Assembly: GCA_012727825.1 (NCBI GenBank)
Contig: JAAYGH010000356.1
Coordinates: forward strand, 1-5,486
DNA: 5,486 bases
Source: Trueperella sp.
GTDB lineage: Bacteria; Actinomycetota; Actinomycetes; Actinomycetales; Actinomycetaceae
Direction of reading: 5' to 3'
In this document: one piece after another, positions 1-5,486 of the stretch
How the letters are laid out: the number at the start of each line of letters is the position of its first letter
How positions within the stretch are numbered: the first letter of the stretch is position 1
Position numbers and translations under genes: made by a program
Notes under the pieces: generated by a model
The model's input: the letters and a program-made list of their open reading frames with translations, nothing else
Databases searched by the model: none
Told to the model about the DNA's origin: nothing

Positions 1-62
1 CGGAGGCTCATTCGCGTGCTGAGCGCGCTGCGAAAGCTCAGGAGCGAGACGCGCAGGCGTAA
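1..62 (+). CDS. C-terminal end of an unidentified protein (5' truncated by window edge)
   Basis: The frame entering at base 3 reads EAHSRAERAAKAQERDAQA and stops at TAA (60-62). The tail is rich in Ala, Glu, Arg and Gln, as expected of a charged helical or coiled C-terminus. The other two plus frames give an immediate stop or an Arg/Leu-rich readthrough. A perfect GC-rich hairpin lies 33 bp after the stop, which fits the end of a transcription unit. Too little is visible to name the family. The frame choice rests on composition and the following hairpin only, so a non-coding origin or a minus-strand gene cannot be excluded. Confidence 0.5.
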   Translation, partial: EAHSRAERAAKAQERDAQA

Positions 63-95
63 ACGTACCCTCGCAGGCAACCAAGGAAGATTATC

Positions 96-133
96 CACGG
101 GGTGGGGAACGCACATGCTTTCCCCACCCCGTG
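96..133 (+). terminator. GC-rich 14-bp perfect hairpin, probable terminator of the upstream gene
   Basis: CACGGGGTGGGGAA (96-109) is exactly complementary to TTCCCCACCCCGTG (120-133) around a 10-nt loop. It lies between the stop of the upstream frame and tag, 45 bp before the tag start. There is no T-run after the right arm (the next bases are CGTTATG), so it is not a classical U-tailed terminator. Such hairpins are common at gene ends in actinobacteria. Being a perfect inverted repeat, it could act on either strand. Confidence 0.65.
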
Positions 134-177
134 CGTTATGCACGGCTTCGATTATTGAAGTTTCCTAAGATGACGAC

Positions 178-702
178 ATGTGCGATATCACGAGGCCCGA
201 TTGGGCCAACTCATCCGACCTGTTACGCGATTATTATGACAACGAGTGGGGCGCCATCGTTTCTGACACCCCAGGTATTTACGAGCGCATCGTGCTCGAG
301 GGCTTCCAATCGGGACTGTCCTGGGAAATAGTCCTCAAGAAACGTCCAGCCTTTCGCGAGGCCTTCGACGGCTTCGACCAGGCAAAGATTGCCATGTACA
401 CCGACGACGACGTGGCTCGCCTCCTCGACAACCCCGAGATCATTCGGAACGAGAAAAAAATCCGAGCAGCGATCACGAATGCCAGGGCTACCGTCGCGCT
501 CGAGAGTGCGGGCGTCAGCCTTGCCGGACTCGTCTGGTCTTTTGCGCCGGAAGATCCCATCGGGCCGGGCCCGGATGCGGGTCGATCGGCGGAGTCAACA
601 GCGCTGGCACACGAACTGAAGCGTCACGGGTTCACCTTCGTTGGACCGGTGACGATGTTCGCACTCATGCAAGCGATTGGAATCTACGAACACCGACTGT
701 GA
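178..702 (+). CDS. tag: DNA-3-methyladenine glycosylase I, variant lacking most zinc ligands
   Basis: A 174-residue base-excision repair enzyme of the Tag (Adenine_glyco) family. It hydrolyses the N-glycosidic bond of 3-methyladenine in alkylated DNA, leaving an abasic site. Family landmarks are clear: YYDNEWG (19-25), LEGFQSGLSW (40-49, with Glu41 and Trp49 corresponding to E. coli Glu38 and Trp46), LKKR (53-56), IIRNEKKIRAAITNAR (88-103), a WSF motif near 135, and HGFTFVGPVTMFALMQAIG near the end. Trp9 and Tyr19 match E. coli Trp6 and Tyr16. ATG 178 is the only start, since an in-frame TAA lies at 166-168; the Shine-Dalgarno is weak. Oddities: E. coli Tag binds Zn through Cys4, His17, His175 and Cys179. 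Here the His17 position is Tyr20, and the protein ends in GIYEHRL before any equivalent of Cys179; only Cys2 and His172 remain as possible ligands. Family assignment is firm; loss of zinc is inferred from recalled homologues. The gene converges on the EIIB gene with a 10-bp gap. Confidence 0.94.
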   Translation: MCDITRPDWANSSDLLRDYYDNEWGAIVSDTPGIYERIVLEGFQSGLSWEIVLKKRPAFREAFDGFDQAKIAMYTDDDVARLLDNPEIIRNEKKIRAAITNARATVALESAGVSLAGLVWSFAPEDPIGPGPDAGRSAESTALAHELKRHGFTFVGPVTMFALMQAIGIYEHRL

Positions 703-712
703 GCGTAAAGAT

Positions 713-958
713 TTAGAGCTGGACGATTCCTGGCACTCGCTCGCTGAGTTCAGCGGCAATATCGTCCGACTCTGGTCCAAAGATTAATTGAACGGCATCT
801 TTTTGGATGACGACTCCGAAAGCACCGAGACTTCGAATCGCCTGCTCATCCACAGCTCCGCGATCGTGCACTCCGACTCGAAGGCGCGTCAGTGCGCCCT
901 CGATCGTGCGAATATTCTCCTTCCCGCCAAGGGCGGACAGGAGAGTCTCGATGTCCAT
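713..958 (-). CDS. Stand-alone PTS EIIB domain protein (glucose/sucrose type) with active-site Cys replaced by Ala
   Basis: An 81-residue protein consisting only of a glucose-superfamily PTS IIB domain: LGGKENI (10-16), TRLR (24-27), VDEQAIRSLGAFGVV (36-50) and a C-terminal FGPESDDIAAEL. Functional IIB domains read (A/N)CITRLR, and that cysteine is phosphorylated by IIA and passes the phosphate to the incoming sugar. Here the motif is GALTRLR: Ala22, codon GCA at 895-893, sits where the Cys belongs. GCA differs from both Cys codons at all three positions, so a single base error does not explain it. There is no IIC membrane domain. The start at 958 has a good ribosome site, GGAAGG, about 6 nt upstream. 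The gene starts inside the 3' end of malQ and is likely co-transcribed and translationally coupled with it. A phosphotransfer-dead regulatory or partner-binding role is inference. Confidence 0.88.
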   Translation of the reverse strand: MDIETLLSALGGKENIRTIEGALTRLRVGVHDRGAVDEQAIRSLGAFGVVIQKDAVQLIFGPESDDIAAELSERVPGIVQL

Positions 959-3147
959 GATTGCCTTCCGAAGACGCCTGGTTTGTGCCAGAAGTTGCTT
1001 CCAGCTTTGTCGCGGACGTCTTCAATTTCTTCGGTCAAGGCGGTTACGAGCGAGACGAGGCGAGGGTTCTTCGCTAAATCTTCCACAAGAACTACCTGTT
1101 CAGTGCCATCCGCCAAGGGGATCCGCCAATTTGGATACTCCTGATCGGTACCCGGTTGGTTCTGAGCGCGTCGCTCACCAACAGCATTAACCAGCGATAC
1201 CTGAATCATTGGTGCCGATGTGCGCGCAATGTACCTGTGCATCGCTTCAACAATCTCACGCTCGGAGGGATTGTCCCCCACAAGGCCTTGCTCGCGTAGG
1301 CGAATCATGACCCGTTCACGCTCTTCTCGCGCCTCCTCGTGCATCTCCTCCACCGGTTTGACCAGTAGCCCGAGGCTTTCACGAAGATCCACGTGCTCGC
1401 CAGCAAGATAACCAGCAGCAGGCGGAAGATCGTGGGTATCAACGGAAACCATCACATCGGAACGGAACTGCTCGGGAGTGATGGGCCAACCGGCGTGATC
1501 CTTTTCAAACCAGAACACGGATGTGCCAAAGATTCCGCGCTCGCTTAGATACTCGCGGACCCAAGGCTCGACTGTACCAAGGTCTTCCCCGACGACGATC
1601 ACACCGGCACGGTGTGCTTCAAGGAGCAAGACGCCGACCATAGCTTCGTGGTTGAAGCGCACGTACGTGCCTTCGGTGGCCGCCATGCCTTCGGGAATCC
1701 ACCAGAGGCGGAACAGACCCATGATGTGGTCGACGCGCAGGAGTCCGGCGTGGCGCATAACCGTGCGCGCCATGTCGCGCAATGGGGCGTAGTCCAACTC
1801 CTCGAGGGTGTCCGGGCGCCAAGGCGGCTGGCTCCAATTTTGCCCCTGCTGGTTATACATATCTGGCGGGGCGCCAACACCGATGTTCTTCGCGAAGGCA
1901 TCGGGAATCATCCACACGTCCGCACTCTGCGGATGCACACCAACAGCGAGGTCGTGCGAAATACCGATACGCATGCCAGCCATGCGAGACTCTTCCTGCG
2001 CCTTGCGCAGCTGCTCGTCCAGGATCCATTGCAGCCATGCCCAAAAGTCAACGCGATCCTGCAGCTCACGGCGCTCGCGTGCCACGTATGGCGAGGTCAC
2101 ATCGCGCAGTTGCTGTGGCAGATGAGGGCCGTATTTTTCAGTGAGCGCACACCAGAGTGCAAAGTCTTCCAGTCCCTCACCTTCGACCTTGCGGAAGCGA
2201 TCAAAATCGCGCTGGCGAAGCTGGGAGCGTCCCGCTGCGTAAATGACTTCGAGAGCCTCGCGCTTCGCTTGCCACGCAGAATCGCGATCGATTGGGTTGT
2301 TCTCGAGCGACATTTTCTTAACGTTCTCACCCGCCCACGTGACCAGCGAGCGCTGCGGCCCCGACATGTAGGCGACCTCGCGGATGTCCTCGGGTCGGAT
2401 ATACATCGGGTTGAAGAATCGACGAGTGACGGGAAGATACGGCGAGGGCGAGACCGGTTCGACCGGCTCAGCCGCGTGTAGCGGATTGACGAGCAGGAAG
2501 TCGGCACCCATGTCGCCAAATAGGGAGCCCATCTCAGCAAGATCGGCGATGTCGCCGACCCCCCACGATTGGCGAGAGCGCGTGGAGTACAGCTGAGCCA
2601 TCATGCCCCATGCGCGGCCAGACAGCTGAGTGTCGACATCGAGCCTTGTTGGCGTGACGATGAGCGTTGACTCGTCCTCGGCCACCTGCCCATCGTGCTC
2701 TACTCGCGCACGGAGCTTGTGGTAACCGAGTGGCATCCCCTCCGGAACGGTGAACGATGCTTGCCCGCGCAGCGAACCGTCGATAAACCGCGGCTCGGTA
2801 AAATCCTGAATCTGGCGTGCGCCGAACGAACCGGCGTCGTCAGTCACAACTTCGACGATGACGCTCGCTCCGTGCGGGATGTGTACGTGGAACGGAGTCT
2901 CGCGATCGTTTCGCGCAACCGTACAGGCTGGCAAAATCCTGCGCCACGGGCGCTCGTTACGGGTATTCAACTCCTGAGTGATTGTTTCATCAGTCGAGGC
3001 ATCGACGCCCATCGATCTGAGGACTGACATCAGGGTGGCTTCGGAGACCTCATTGTAGTTTCCGTCAAAATCCCAAAAGTCAGTTGCCACACCGTAACTG
3101 TCGGCCAAAGCCTTGATTAGGTGTCGGCTTACCCCGCCGTGCGTCAT
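889..3147 (-). CDS. malQ: 4-alpha-glucanotransferase (amylomaltase), GH77
   Basis: A 752-residue cytoplasmic disproportionating enzyme that transfers 4-alpha-glucan segments between maltodextrins and releases glucose, in maltose and glycogen metabolism. The first ~170 residues are the N-terminal beta-rich extension found in E. coli and corynebacterial MalQ; a GH77 TIM barrel follows. Motifs: LLVNPLHA (218-225), SPYLPVTRRFFNP (235-247), the substrate loop GAPPDMYNQQGQNW (425-438), LLRVDHIMGLFRLWWIP with nucleophile Asp473, VVGEDLG with acid/base Glu521, and SVDTHDL with transition-state Asp573. The C-terminal YPNWRIPL (671-678) is typical. ATG 3147 was chosen over an in-frame ATG at 3225 because AGGGAGA precedes it by ~6 nt and the protein then starts at a sensible distance from the conserved FWDFDGN. 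The family similarity fades after about LTEEIEDVRD (704-713); the last ~40 residues have no recognisable match. The final 22 codons overlap the EIIB gene in another frame. Confidence 0.96.
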   Translation of the reverse strand: MTHGGVSRHLIKALADSYGVATDFWDFDGNYNEVSEATLMSVLRSMGVDASTDETITQELNTRNERPWRRILPACTVARNDRETPFHVHIPHGASVIVEVVTDDAGSFGARQIQDFTEPRFIDGSLRGQASFTVPEGMPLGYHKLRARVEHDGQVAEDESTLIVTPTRLDVDTQLSGRAWGMMAQLYSTRSRQSWGVGDIADLAEMGSLFGDMGADFLLVNPLHAAEPVEPVSPSPYLPVTRRFFNPMYIRPEDIREVAYMSGPQRSLVTWAGENVKKMSLENNPIDRDSAWQAKREALEVIYAAGRSQLRQRDFDRFRKVEGEGLEDFALWCALTEKYGPHLPQQLRDVTSPYVARERRELQDRVDFWAWLQWILDEQLRKAQEESRMAGMRIGISHDLAVGVHPQSADVWMIPDAFAKNIGVGAPPDMYNQQGQNWSQPPWRPDTLEELDYAPLRDMARTVMRHAGLLRVDHIMGLFRLWWIPEGMAATEGTYVRFNHEAMVGVLLLEAHRAGVIVVGEDLGTVEPWVREYLSERGIFGTSVFWFEKDHAGWPITPEQFRSDVMVSVDTHDLPPAAGYLAGEHVDLRESLGLLVKPVEEMHEEAREERERVMIRLREQGLVGDNPSEREIVEAMHRYIARTSAPMIQVSLVNAVGERRAQNQPGTDQEYPNWRIPLADGTEQVVLVEDLAKNPRLVSLVTALTEEIEDVRDKAGSNFWHKPGVFGRQSWTSRLSCPPLAGRRIFARSRAH

Positions 3148-3162
3148 TGCTTCTCCCTTGAA
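3142..3162 (-). promoter_or_regulatory. Ribosome binding site that sets the malQ start
   Basis: On the minus strand the sequence CAAGGGAGAAGCAATG places an AGGGAGA core about 6 nt before ATG 3147. This supports a 752-residue MalQ instead of a form 26 residues longer from 3225, which would start inside the operator-like palindrome. Confidence 0.7.
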
Positions 3163-3210
3163 AAGTACCTCTCCTAAGTGTGCCAGACCGCGACTTTCTT
3201 GTGAAACTCG

Positions 3211-3225
3211 TTGCATCGTTTGCAA
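3211..3225. promoter_or_regulatory. LacI-family operator-like palindrome upstream of malQ
   Basis: TTGCA-TCGTT-TGCAA is a 15-bp interrupted inverted repeat; on the malQ strand it reads TTGCAAACGATGCAA. LacI-family sugar regulators (MalR and CcpA-like) typically bind palindromes of the TTGCAAACGTTTGCAA kind with a CG centre, and this site matches apart from a one-base-shorter spacer. It lies 64-78 bp upstream of the malQ start in the divergent region, a plausible place for maltose-responsive control. No regulator gene is in the window, so its use as an operator is inference. Confidence 0.4.
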
Positions 3226-3247
3226 GGATTTCGGCTCTCGAGGTGAT

Positions 3248-3253
3248 TAGGAT
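3248..3253 (+). promoter_or_regulatory. Possible -10 element for tesB
   Basis: TAGGAT (3248-3253) matches TATAAT at the key T, A, A and T positions and lies 40 bp before the tesB start, giving a leader of about 30 nt. No convincing -35 hexamer sits 16-18 bp upstream (the bases there are around AGGATT), which is common in actinobacterial promoters but leaves the call weak. Confidence 0.3.
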
Positions 3254-3262
3254 GAGGTCACG

Positions 3263-3274
3263 TGTTGATCAACA
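3263..3274. promoter_or_regulatory. 12-bp perfect palindrome in the tesB leader
   Basis: TGTTGATCAACA is fully self-complementary with no spacer, so it suits binding of a dimeric protein to DNA better than an RNA hairpin. It is flanked by CACG (3259-3262) and CGTG (3277-3280), which extend the symmetry if a two-base offset is allowed. It lies about 10 bp after the candidate -10 and 19 bp before the tesB ATG, where a bound repressor would block transcription of tesB. It is also far upstream of malQ on the other strand. Confidence 0.35.
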
Positions 3275-3293
3275 ATCGTGAAAGCATGGAAAC

Positions 3294-4184
3294 ATGACCT
3301 ATCTGCCGGTGCCTGACACCCCAAACGAACCGCTCTCCTCCGTCTTGCAGACCCTGCGGATGAAAGTGCGAGAAGAGAACTCCTACGAAGGGGCCAACCT
3401 GAAGCAAATATCAGGGCGGGTCTATGGAGGTCAGGTATTCGCACAGGCGGTGGTAGCAGCTCGAGCGACCGTTGCCGACGAATTCGCGGGGCGCGAGATC
3501 CATTCGATCACGGCAGCGTTCCTACGCCCCGGCGCGCTGGATGTGCCCACTCAATTCGATGTGGAAGAAGTGCTAGATGGCCGATCGTTCTCGACGCGCC
3601 GGGTCCACGCTTCGCAACATGGCAAGACGATTTTGACGGCGCGCGCGTCCTTCCAAGAACTTCAGCCAGGAGTTGAGCACCAAACGCCGATGCCGGACGC
3701 TCCCGATCCCGCGACCTTGGACTCGTCTGCAGCGCTGTTTGCAAACATCGACCACCCCGCCGCCAAAGCAATGAGCTCGGCGAACGCGATCGACATGCGA
3801 CACGTTGGGGGCGGAATCTGGATGAAGCCAGCACCGGTCAGCGAGGAGCCCTTGCTTATTTGGTTCAAGTTACGCAACCCGATGCCCAACGGCGCAACTC
3901 AGCTGCTTCACCGCGCGATCCTTGCATACAGTTCGGATCAGTTCATGCTCGAACCGGTGATGCGCCGACACGGAATGTTCTGGACGAGCCCCCAGCTCTC
4001 ACTTGCAACCCTCGATCATGCGATCTGGTGGCACCGCGACATCGACATGTCCGACTGGGTGCTTGCCGAGCTGACAAGTCCGAGTGCGCAGGGCGGTCGC
4101 GGGCTCTCACTGGCTCGGTTCTTTCAAGACGGCCGCCATGTTGCCACCATGTCCCAAGAGGGAATGGTCCGGTCACGAACCTAG
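3294..4184 (+). CDS. tesB: Acyl-CoA thioesterase II (double hotdog)
   Basis: A 296-residue cytosolic thioesterase close in length to E. coli TesB (286). It hydrolyses medium- to long-chain acyl-CoA to free fatty acid and CoA. An N-terminal hotdog repeat covers about residues 10-122 (RVYGGQVFAQA 42-52; HSITAAFLRPG 70-80; GRSFSTRRV 96-104; ILTARASFQ 113-121). A linker follows, then the C-terminal hotdog from about 170 to the end. The TesB catalytic triad Asp204/Thr228/Gln278 is matched by Asp215 in AYSSDQF, Thr239 in ATLDHAIWWHR and Gln288 in MSQEGMVR. ATG 3294 has only weak Shine-Dalgarno support (GAAAG about 10 nt upstream), but the N-terminal match begins normally from it. A three-codon frame, ATG GAA ACA TGA (3286-3297), overlaps the start. 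The gene is divergent from malQ and convergent with ettA. Substrate chain length cannot be told from sequence. Confidence 0.95.
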   Translation: MTYLPVPDTPNEPLSSVLQTLRMKVREENSYEGANLKQISGRVYGGQVFAQAVVAARATVADEFAGREIHSITAAFLRPGALDVPTQFDVEEVLDGRSFSTRRVHASQHGKTILTARASFQELQPGVEHQTPMPDAPDPATLDSSAALFANIDHPAAKAMSSANAIDMRHVGGGIWMKPAPVSEEPLLIWFKLRNPMPNGATQLLHRAILAYSSDQFMLEPVMRRHGMFWTSPQLSLATLDHAIWWHRDIDMSDWVLAELTSPSAQGGRGLSLARFFQDGRHVATMSQEGMVRSRT

Positions 4185-4225
4185 GGGTTTCGCACGTGCG
4201 AGCCGACCCGGGCGAAACGACACAT

Positions 4226-4267
4226 TCGGGGATGTTCACCGATCTCAGATCAGATGAACATCCCCGA
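4226..4267. terminator. Hairpin terminator between convergent tesB and ettA
   Basis: TCGGGGATGTTCA (4226-4238) pairs perfectly with TGAACATCCCCGA (4255-4267), a 13-bp stem with a 16-nt loop that itself contains the near-palindrome GATCTCAGATC. On the plus strand a TTTT run (4270-4273) follows closely, as in an intrinsic terminator for tesB. On the minus strand the sequence after the stem is only weakly T-rich, but the symmetric stem could also stop ettA transcription, whose stop codon lies 27 bp away. Confidence 0.8.
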
Positions 4268-4293
4268 CGTTTTATGGATGCCTCGGCTAGCGA

Positions 4294-5486
4294 TTAGTCA
4301 CGCTTGAACTTGCGGTAGGTCATCGCGCTCGGGCGCGCTGCGTCCTCACCAAGGCGCGCAACCTTGTTCTTCTCGTAGGATTCGAAGTTGCCTTCGAACC
4401 AGTACCAGTTGGCCGGGTCGTCCTCAGTGCCCTCCCACGCAAGAATGTGGGTTGCCACGCGGTCGAGGAACCAGCGATCGTGGGTAATGACCACGGCACA
4501 GCCCGGGAACTCAAGAAGAGCGTTTTCGAGCGAGCCGAGGGTCTCGACGTCCAAATCGTTCGTCGGCTCATCGAGAAGGATCACGTTTCCGCCCTGCTTG
4601 AGGGTCAGTGCGAGGTTGAGGCGGTTTCGCTCTCCACCGGAAAGAATGCCAGCCTTCTTCTGCTGATCGGCTCCCTTGAAACCAAACGCGGATACGTAGG
4701 CACGCGACGGCATCTCAACCTTGCCCACTTTAATGTAGTCGAGGCCATCCGAGACGACTTCCCACAGATTCTTATCCGGATCGATACCGGCACGAGTCTG
4801 GTCGACATAGGAGAGTTTGACTGTCTCGCCAATCCTTAAATCGCCGTCGTCGAGTGGTTCCAGACCAACGATCGTCTTGAAGAGCGTCGTCTTTCCCACG
4901 CCGTTCGGGCCGATGATGCCCACAATGCCGTTCGGTGGCAAGTTGAACGAGAGGCCTTCAATGAGAACGCGATCGCCGAAGCCCTTCTTGATATCGTCCG
5001 CCTTGATCACAAGATTGCCAAGACGTGGGCCGGGTGGAATTTGAATTTCTTCGAAGTCGAGTTTGCGCATCGACTCAGCCTCGCGAGCCATCTCCTCGTA
5101 GCGTTGCAGACGAGCCTTCGACTTCGCCTGACGGCCCTTCGCCGACGACCGCACCCATTCGATCTCGTCCTTCAGGCGCTTTTGGAGCTTGGCATCCTTT
5201 TGGCCATGAATCTTCAGGCGTTCCGCCTTCGTTTCGAGGTAGGTCGTGTAGTTGCCCTCATATGGGTACAACTTTCCGCGGTCAACCTCAGCGATCCACT
5301 CGGCCACGTGGTCGAGGAAGTAGCGATCGTGGGTGATCGCAATGACTGCGCCTTGGTATTGCTTCAGATGTTGCTCAAGCCATAACACCGACTCGGCGTC
5401 CAGGTGGTTGGTGGGCTCATCGAGCAGCAGCAGGTCGGGCTTTTCCAGCAGCAACTTCGCCAACGCCACCCGGCGGCGCTCACCAC
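4294..5486 (-). CDS. ettA: Energy-dependent translational throttle protein EttA, ABC-F (N-terminus missing)
   Basis: 396 residues are visible of a family usually about 555-560 long, so roughly 160 residues (first Walker A and arm region) lie beyond the right edge. The frame is open to the edge and begins inside the first ABC signature (GERRRVALAKLLL), so the GTG at 5469 is an internal valine and not the start. Then follow Walker B LLLLDEPTNHLD, the H-loop ITHDRYFLD, and the charged tRNA-interaction linker with KGRQAKSKAR. The second ATPase has Walker A GPNGVGKTT (near 4911), signature LSGGERNRLNLAL, Walker B VILLDEPTNDLD and ITHDRWFLD. The end, RLGEDAARPSAMTYRKFKRD, is EttA-like. There are no membrane segments. 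EttA binds the ribosomal E site and gates the first elongation steps according to ATP/ADP level. Both visible Walker B glutamates are intact, so it should be an active ATPase. EttA is preferred over other ABC-F types from the C-terminus and short linker. Confidence 0.94.
   Translation of the reverse strand, partial: GERRRVALAKLLLEKPDLLLLDEPTNHLDAESVLWLEQHLKQYQGAVIAITHDRYFLDHVAEWIAEVDRGKLYPYEGNYTTYLETKAERLKIHGQKDAKLQKRLKDEIEWVRSSAKGRQAKSKARLQRYEEMAREAESMRKLDFEEIQIPPGPRLGNLVIKADDIKKGFGDRVLIEGLSFNLPPNGIVGIIGPNGVGKTTLFKTIVGLEPLDDGDLRIGETVKLSYVDQTRAGIDPDKNLWEVVSDGLDYIKVGKVEMPSRAYVSAFGFKGADQQKKAGILSGGERNRLNLALTLKQGGNVILLDEPTNDLDVETLGSLENALLEFPGCAVVITHDRWFLDRVATHILAWEGTEDDPANWYWFEGNFESYEKNKVARLGEDAARPSAMTYRKFKRD

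Noticed and set aside
684..735. A frameshift at the tag end that would restore the terminal zinc Cys (another frame reads NTDCERKD)
   Set aside because: The Cys in the other frame would not fall at the H-x3-C spacing needed, and the Tyr20 change shows that the zinc site is altered elsewhere too.
1612..2481. Long open frame (289 codons) antisense to malQ
   Set aside because: It lies wholly within malQ, whose frame carries clear GH77 motifs. The antisense translation shows no recognisable domain and is explained by GC-biased codon use.
3148..3225. Longer MalQ starting at ATG 3225 (26 extra residues)
   Set aside because: The ATG lies inside the operator-like palindrome, while ATG 3147 has a good AGGGAGA ribosome site at proper spacing and gives a normal N-terminus.
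3244..3272. malQ promoter TTGATC-N17-TAATCA on the minus strand
   Set aside because: The -10 hexamer matches the consensus only at its first two bases and lacks the final T, so it is too weak to annotate.
4447..4839. Open frame antisense to ettA
   Set aside because: It mirrors the second ATPase domain of ettA, which is certain from its Walker and signature motifs; no independent evidence supports it.
5467..5469. GTG at 5469 as the start of a short ABC protein
   Set aside because: The frame stays open to the window edge, and the upstream codons complete the ABC signature (GERRRV), so the gene is truncated by the window and not short.

Overview
The window is 5,486 bp of compact, moderately GC-rich bacterial chromosome. 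It carries five recognisable genes and the last codons of a sixth. The GC-leaning codon use, the GC-rich hairpin with no U-tract, the MalQ with a long N-terminal extension and the 'TYRK..RD' C-terminus of the EttA protein all suggest an actinobacterium. Moderate GC together with a PTS EIIB gene would fit a relative of Actinomycetaceae, but that placement is inference. No mobile element, CRISPR array, RNA gene or phage signature is visible.

Layout, left to right: (1) the 3' end of an unidentified plus-strand gene with a charged, Ala-rich tail (to 62), followed by a perfect 14-bp GC-rich hairpin (96-133). (2) tag, 3-methyladenine DNA glycosylase I (178-702, +), which lacks most of the zinc site normally found in the family. 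(3) Converging on it after a 10-bp gap, a minus-strand pair: malQ (3147-889) and downstream a stand-alone PTS EIIB domain protein (958-713). The EIIB gene overlaps the malQ 3' end by 70 bp in another frame, and its phosphorylatable cysteine is replaced by alanine. (4) A 146-bp divergent intergenic region (3148-3293) containing a LacI-type operator-like palindrome on the malQ side and a 12-bp perfect palindrome next to the tesB start. (5) tesB, acyl-CoA thioesterase II (3294-4184, +). (6) A hairpin terminator (4226-4267) shared by tesB and the convergent gene. (7) ettA, an ABC-F translation factor (minus strand, stop at 4294), cut by the right window edge inside the ABC signature of its first ATPase domain.

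Most of the genes are independent housekeeping functions: base-excision repair, lipid/CoA metabolism and ribosome gating. The only apparent functional unit is malQ-EIIB, joining maltodextrin metabolism to a degenerate PTS domain. I see no clear multi-gene novel system. The items most worth a second look are the Cys-to-Ala EIIB protein, its overlap with malQ, and the Tag protein missing zinc ligands. No stretch of more than 300 bases lacks a gene.
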